Of a stretch of DNA of 9,071 nt, positions 6,008-9,071 are shown one piece after another. Position numbers and translations under genes: made by a program. Source of the stretch: an uncultured Pseudobdellovibrionaceae bacterium (GTDB lineage Bacteria > Bdellovibrionota > Bdellovibrionia > Bdellovibrionales > Bdellovibrionaceae); contig CALCCV010000054.1 in the NCBI GenBank assembly GCA_937900305.1, positions 1-9,071 of the forward strand, in the 5' to 3' direction. The notes under the pieces are model-generated. The model ran no database searches and was not told where the DNA came from. It saw nothing but the letters and a program-made list of their open reading frames with translations. Position 1 is the stretch's first letter; the number at the start of each line of letters is the position of its first letter.

Positions 6008-6892
6008 CTAGCTCCCTTGCTGTTGTTTAAACTTGAGTGCCCGCAAATAGCGTTCGGCATCTTTTTTAGCTTCGCTCGCCACAAAATTGGGATCGCTGCC
6101 GGCCTCCCCGTCTTCGCCCTTTGGAGCTCGACTGGTCACCTCTTGATAGGACTTTTCAGCATTCGCAAAGTCCGCTGTTTTCTCGTAACAAAGTCCCATT
6201 CCCACTCGAGTGTAATCCTTGATAGACTCAGGACTAGATGTTTTAAGGGCCGCGGTCCACTCTTCCAGAGCTTTCGGGCAGTCCCCTTTGGAAGCCAATA
6301 GGTTTCCGTATTTGTAGTCGACAAATCCAGCTAAGAAATGATCTCCACTGCCCGACTTGCGAACTCGCCCTAAGCGATCCAACGCTTCGTCATATTTTTT
6401 ATGCTGTTCAAATACATCCGAGAGAATCAGCGCACTCATTTGTGCGGCACGAGTGCCGGGGTGTTGTTCGATCACTTGATCAAGGGCCGCGATGCTCTCG
6501 CCATAATCCTGAGCTACGTCGCCGGTGGCTTGCGCAGGTGGGACCTTGGGCTGTTCATCTTTAGCTGCTTTGTCTTTATCAGTTTTACTTTTATCGTCTT
6601 TTTTGGCGAGGGCCGCCTGTTCGGTCTGAGTCTTTTCCTTTTCAGCGGCTTCCCACTTTTCTCGCGTCGTTAGATACTTTTTTTCAGCTTGAAAAAAACT
6701 CTCTTGGGCGAGCTCTTCGTTGCGCTCTTGAAAGTAATTGTAACTAGGAATCGCCATCAGCAACAGCAGCCCAATCACAACAACACCGACAACGATCTGC
6801 GTATTTCGCAAAACCCAATCAAAAAGCCTTTGCAGCGTTTGTGTTGTCGCGTCTGTAGTTTTGGCATCCTTTTCGATGTCTTTTTTGTTCAA
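6008..6892 (-). CDS. membrane-anchored TPR protein, YfgM-like
   Basis: A 294-residue protein from the chosen TTG start. A short charged cytoplasmic segment (1-32) precedes one membrane helix (about 33-49, IVVGVVVIGLLLLMAIP), and a large domain follows on the periplasmic side. A lysine/glutamate-rich, probably coiled or disordered, linker spans about 77-116. TPR-type helix pairs run from about 125 to 255, for example YGESIAALDQVIEQHPGTRA and KALEEWTAALKTSSPESIKD. The layout matches E. coli YfgM, which associates with SecYEG and periplasmic chaperones and is encoded directly before bamB, as here. Homology is inferred from architecture and synteny, and the linker is longer than in E. coli. There is no ATG before the membrane helix. 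The TTG at 6892 follows a run of six G (6898-6903) at 5 nt that could pair with the ribosome through a G-U wobble; a TTG at 6913 is the alternative, giving 301 residues. Confidence 0.82.
   Translation of the reverse strand: MNKKDIEKDAKTTDATTQTLQRLFDWVLRNTQIVVGVVVIGLLLLMAIPSYNYFQERNEELAQESFFQAEKKYLTTREKWEAAEKEKTQTEQAALAKKDDKSKTDKDKAAKDEQPKVPPAQATGDVAQDYGESIAALDQVIEQHPGTRAAQMSALILSDVFEQHKKYDEALDRLGRVRKSGSGDHFLAGFVDYKYGNLLASKGDCPKALEEWTAALKTSSPESIKDYTRVGMGLCYEKTADFANAEKSYQEVTSRAPKGEDGEAGSDPNFVASEAKKDAERYLRALKFKQQQGS
6012..6018 (-). promoter_or_regulatory. ribosome binding site of bamB inside the TPR gene
   Basis: AAGGGAG on the minus strand, 9 nt before the bamB GTG at 6002. It overlaps the last three codons of the YfgM-like gene, so ribosomes ending that gene can open or reload at bamB. 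This supports a coupled pair and the GTG start. Confidence 0.72.
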
Positions 6893-7039
6893 TCCAGCCC
6901 CCCGCCAGTCCAATGAAAAAATTCATTAATGGAAACTCATTCCTGAATTCCGTTTGTAAAATTCGCTGCCCCTAAGTCAGAGGCCAGACTTCATCGGTAT
7001 TTTTTGCCAAAGGGCGGGAGTTCGTCAATGTTCAGTACG
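6893..7039. other. 147-bp gap between dehydrogenase and TPR gene
   Basis: Both flanking genes are on the minus strand. No ORF or RNA gene is apparent. A weak promoter candidate for the TPR-bamB pair reads CTGACT, 16 bp, TACAAA on the minus strand (four of six matches each). A 5-bp stem (AAGTC/GACTT) with an 8-nt loop lies nearby but has no U-run. No terminator for the dehydrogenase gene could be defined. Confidence 0.45.
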
Positions 7040-8158
7040 TTATCTGTTGTTCACTTCGCGCAGTGTAGAGAATGCGCGACTGGATTTTCCCGGGTGACGT
7101 TGTTTTAGGCGCCCAATCGTTGCGATTCGCTCTTCGGCGAGACGATTTGCTGCTAAATGAGTCGAAATTTTGTCGCGCTTGGCAATTTGAAAAACCTGAG
7201 TGACATTGTCAAAAACCTTGCGCGTTTTTTCGAAGGCCCGTTCCGGAGAATACCCTTCCAATTCGACAAAGACATTCATCAGGCCTCCGGCATTCACGAC
7301 GTAATCAGGGGCGTACAAAATTCCCAATTCCGCCAATTGATCGGCATGTCTGGCTTCTGCCAATTGGTTGTTGGCTCCACCCGAAACAATTTTACATCGC
7401 AATCTACCAATACTTTGATCGTTGATGATCGCCCCCATCGCGCAGGGTGCGAGCACTTCACACTCCGTGAACAAAATTTCCTCGGGCGAAACGGCCTGCA
7501 CTTGGGACGTATATCGGTCCGTCATTACTTTCACTTTCTGAACATCAATGTCAGACACGAAAACTTTTGCGCCGTCCTTGATCAAATAATCAACTAAGTT
7601 AGATCCCACATTGCCCAAACCTTGAACGACGACTCGCAAACCCTTTAAATCCTCTGTGCCCAATTTTTCTTTTGCCGAAGCTTTGATACCCATTAAAACG
7701 CCGTGGGCGGTGTAGGGAGACGGATCCCCAGACCCACCAAATTCCTTCGGAATTCCGGTCACCCATGGGGTTTCCATATAAACATACTCCATGTCCTGGA
7801 CACCCGTTCCGACGTCTTCGGCGGTGATGTACTTGCCATTGAGTGAGTTTACAAAATGTCCAAAAGCGCGAAATAAACCTTCGGTTTTTTGAGTTTTTGG
7901 ATCCCCAATGATGACTGCTTTTCCGCCACCCAAATTCAATCCCGAAGCGGCTGCCTTGTAAGTCATTCCGCGCGACAGTCGAAGAACATCAATCAGGGCC
8001 TCTTCTTCCGTTTTATAATTCCACATGCGAGTGCCACCCAGGGCCGGCCCCAGGCTGGTGTTGTGAATGGCAATGATCGCTTTGAGGCCGACACTGGCAT
8101 CGTGACAAAATAAAACCTCTTCGTGGGCGCCATGCTTTTCAATCAGTGCAAAACTCAC
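7040..8158 (-). CDS. leucine dehydrogenase (Glu/Leu/Phe/Val dehydrogenase family)
   Basis: A cytoplasmic NAD-dependent enzyme that oxidatively deaminates leucine, and usually valine and isoleucine, to 2-oxo acids and ammonia, or runs in reverse. The 372 residues match Bacillus leucine dehydrogenases closely, including residue numbering. SLGPALGGTRMW (35-46) and the substrate/catalytic lysines Lys68 (GMTYKAA) and Lys80 (LNLGGGKAVIIGDP) are present, as is Asp115 (ITAEDVGTG). The Rossmann dinucleotide motif GLGNVG is at 180-185, and later segments include LAPCAMGAIIND (236-247) and YAPDYVVNAGGLMNV (282-296). Short length and the GGTRMW segment favour leucine or branched-chain dehydrogenase over hexameric glutamate dehydrogenase; phenylalanine as substrate cannot be excluded. 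The start is GTG, supported by GAGGAG 5 nt upstream. It is divergent from the helical-repeat gene across a 225-bp region holding a strong palindrome. The usual role is branched-chain amino-acid catabolism or supply of branched fatty-acid precursors. Confidence 0.94.
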   Translation of the reverse strand: MSFALIEKHGAHEEVLFCHDASVGLKAIIAIHNTSLGPALGGTRMWNYKTEEEALIDVLRLSRGMTYKAAASGLNLGGGKAVIIGDPKTQKTEGLFRAFGHFVNSLNGKYITAEDVGTGVQDMEYVYMETPWVTGIPKEFGGSGDPSPYTAHGVLMGIKASAKEKLGTEDLKGLRVVVQGLGNVGSNLVDYLIKDGAKVFVSDIDVQKVKVMTDRYTSQVQAVSPEEILFTECEVLAPCAMGAIINDQSIGRLRCKIVSGGANNQLAEARHADQLAELGILYAPDYVVNAGGLMNVFVELEGYSPERAFEKTRKVFDNVTQVFQIAKRDKISTHLAANRLAEERIATIGRLKQRHPGKSSRAFSTLREVNNR

Positions 8159-8163
8159 AGTTT

Positions 8164-8169
8164 CTCCTC
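8164..8169 (-). promoter_or_regulatory. ribosome binding site of the dehydrogenase gene
   Basis: GAGGAG on the minus strand, 5 nt before the GTG at 8158. It supports a non-ATG start, and the protein alignment to leucine dehydrogenases begins at the same place. Confidence 0.8.
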
Positions 8170-8227
8170 TTTGCCACCATAGGCTGTCGCTAGGCAGGAC
8201 CTTCGAGATGATCCGTCTGCCATTGAA

Positions 8228-8249
8228 TTTCCAAGATATTTCTTGGAAA
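8228..8249. repeat. 22-bp perfect inverted repeat, candidate operator
   Basis: Arms TTTCCAAGA and TCTTGGAAA are exact reverse complements, 9 bp each, around the 4-bp centre TATT. It lies in the divergent region, about 70 bp before the dehydrogenase GTG and 135 bp before the helical-repeat ATG. That position and symmetry suit a dimeric transcription regulator acting on one or both genes. It is not followed by a T-run in either direction and no gene ends here, so a terminator is unlikely. The regulator is unknown. Confidence 0.6.
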
Positions 8250-8300
8250 AGAGTAAAAAGACTAGTTCCTCTGCGTCGCCCTTCGCACTGAGTCTAGAGA

Positions 8301-8307
8301 AGGGAGG
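8301..8307 (+). promoter_or_regulatory. strong ribosome binding site before an alternative upstream start
   Basis: AGGGAGG lies 4 nt before the ATG at 8312. That ATG is in frame, without a stop, with the ATG at 8384, so it is either the true start of the helical-repeat gene or a second start giving a longer form. Confidence 0.5.
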
Positions 8308-8360
8308 ACAGATGAGTTTGGCACCCCCGTTGCTCTCTCAAACTCTCAGATCCTCAAGTC

Positions 8361-8372
8361 GGTCTCTAGACC
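8361..8372 (+). repeat. short inverted repeat beside a ribosome binding site
   Basis: GGTCT and AGACC are perfect 5-bp arms around CT, ending directly before the AGGAG (8373-8377) of the helical-repeat gene. In RNA it could form a 4-bp GC-rich stem with a 4-nt loop next to the ribosome site. The size is close to what chance gives. Confidence 0.3.
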
Positions 8373-8383
8373 AGGAGTCAACC

Positions 8384-9071
8384 ATGGCGAGCTCACAACC
8401 TGTCGAAATTTTTGACAGTTGGAAAGCCCTTTTTTCCAGCTCTAAATCAGAACTTCTGCCCGCCATTTCCCAGCGGAAATTGAATCTGCAGCCTGAAGAA
8501 GAATTTTATCTAATTTACGCTCAGACCCTGCACAGTTATCACCATGGCGATGTGGAAGAGTTGCGCAAAATCGAAAACAACCTTCAGCGCCATTCCGCCC
8601 TCGAACCGGAGTGGCAGGCCATCGCCATCTGTATTCGGTTGCGCCTGTGGACCCGCGAAGAAGCCCTGACAATGGAACGCCTGACGAACGCTTTGAAATT
8701 TGAGGCCTCTGATTTTCCTTACTGGGAGGGCGAAATTCACATTCTCGCCGGCCACGGTTTTGGTTTACTCGACCAACATCAAAAAGCCCGCGAAACTTTT
8801 GACGTGGCCGTAACTCAATTTCTGAAAGCCCAAGAACCCAGCCGGGCGTTATTTGCCGAATTCAGTTCCCTCTGTGCCGAGGCCGTCAGTGCTCCCGAAA
8901 AAAATCGCATCCCGTTGTTTCATGCTCTCGCTCGACGCGGGCTTCGAGGTGCGGAAAAAAACTTGTGCGTCGCAGGCCTCTCGTACTTGAACATGTCTCG
9001 TGAATATCAGGTGCTCGGCGCCCACCACGCGGCCATGAACTTTGCCAATCGATCAGTCAGGATACTCGAAT
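8384..9071 (+). CDS. helix-rich TPR-like protein of unknown function (3' end off window)
   Basis: An open frame with no stop up to the window edge, giving 229 residues so far; the C-terminus is missing. It is not recognised as a named family. The sequence is almost wholly helix-forming, with TPR-like helix pairs, for example around 116-168 (GEIHILAGHGFGLLDQHQKA onward, then ALFAEFSSLCAEAV) and again from 190 (AEKNLCVAGLSYLNMS). There is no signal peptide or membrane segment, so it is probably cytoplasmic. Such solenoids usually bind partners and may carry an effector or DNA-binding domain at the other end, which cannot be seen here. The ATG at 8384 has AGGAG 6 nt upstream. An in-frame ATG at 8312 with AGGGAGG 4 nt upstream would add 24 residues (MSLAPPLLSQTLRSSSRSLD...) that are Ser/Leu-rich and less protein-like; which is used is uncertain. 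It diverges from the dehydrogenase gene. Confidence 0.75.
   Translation, partial: MASSQPVEIFDSWKALFSSSKSELLPAISQRKLNLQPEEEFYLIYAQTLHSYHHGDVEELRKIENNLQRHSALEPEWQAIAICIRLRLWTREEALTMERLTNALKFEASDFPYWEGEIHILAGHGFGLLDQHQKARETFDVAVTQFLKAQEPSRALFAEFSSLCAEAVSAPEKNRIPLFHALARRGLRGAEKNLCVAGLSYLNMSREYQVLGAHHAAMNFANRSVRILE

Noticed and set aside
7040..8158. Glutamate dehydrogenase as the product
   Set aside because: Length (372) and motif numbering (Lys68, Lys80, Asp115) match leucine dehydrogenase rather than the longer hexameric glutamate enzymes.
8228..8249. Reading the 22-bp palindrome as a terminator
   Set aside because: No gene ends nearby on either strand and there is no T-tract after it; both flanking genes start away from it.
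8442..8755. Minus-strand ORFs of 76-81 residues opposite the helical-repeat gene
   Set aside because: The plus-strand frame is open for the whole 688 bp with two ribosome sites and protein-like helical composition; the minus ORFs lack these.
1..9071. Defence island, phage, transposon, CRISPR or biosynthetic cluster
   Set aside because: All recognised genes are housekeeping or envelope genes; no integrase, transposase, repeat-spacer array, tRNA-linked attachment site or toxin-antitoxin pair was seen.

Overview
The window looks like one end of a draft-assembly contig from a Gram-negative bacterium, with chromosomal housekeeping content. Bases 1-46 are not genomic: they match the Illumina P7-side adapter (end of the P7 tail, 8-nt index, full TruSeq read-2 primer site). 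Genomic sequence starts at 47. The taxonomic guess is a Bdellovibrio-like member of the Bdellovibrionota. It rests on an outer-membrane BamB, roughly half GC composition by eye, and the overall look of the proteins; no marker here proves it.

Layout. (1) 47-836, minus: 5'/N-terminal part of leuS, cut by the contig end. (2) 908-1528, plus: a Nu-class (YfcG/YghU-like) glutathione S-transferase, divergent from leuS. (3) 1513-6892, minus: a close-packed series read from right to left. It comprises a membrane-anchored TPR protein resembling YfgM, the BamB lipoprotein, a small unknown lipoprotein, an unknown exported six-cysteine protein, an MscS-family mechanosensitive channel and ttcA (tRNA 2-thiocytidine synthesis). 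The ttcA and GST genes overlap tail to tail by 16 bp. (4) 7040-8158, minus: a leucine dehydrogenase-type amino-acid dehydrogenase with all key residues. (5) 8384 to the right edge, plus: a partial, unrecognised, helix-rich TPR-like protein, divergent from the dehydrogenase.

Functionally, the centre of the window concerns the cell envelope. The YfgM-like protein (Sec-associated in E. coli) and BamB (outer-membrane beta-barrel assembly) are adjacent in the same order as E. coli yfgM-bamB, with the bamB ribosome binding site inside the end of the TPR gene. Two uncharacterised exported proteins and an osmotic safety channel follow on the same strand. The flanking genes are tRNA charging (leuS), tRNA thiolation (ttcA), thiol metabolism (GST) and branched-chain amino-acid oxidation (LeuDH).

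I found no mobile element, CRISPR array, RNA gene or defence system, and no clear rho-independent terminator. The most notable non-coding signal is a perfect inverted repeat with 9-bp arms at 8228-8249, between the dehydrogenase and the divergent helical gene. I see no convincing undescribed multi-gene system. The best leads for new biology are the small lipoprotein next to bamB, the six-cysteine exported protein, the palindrome and the partial helical-repeat gene.
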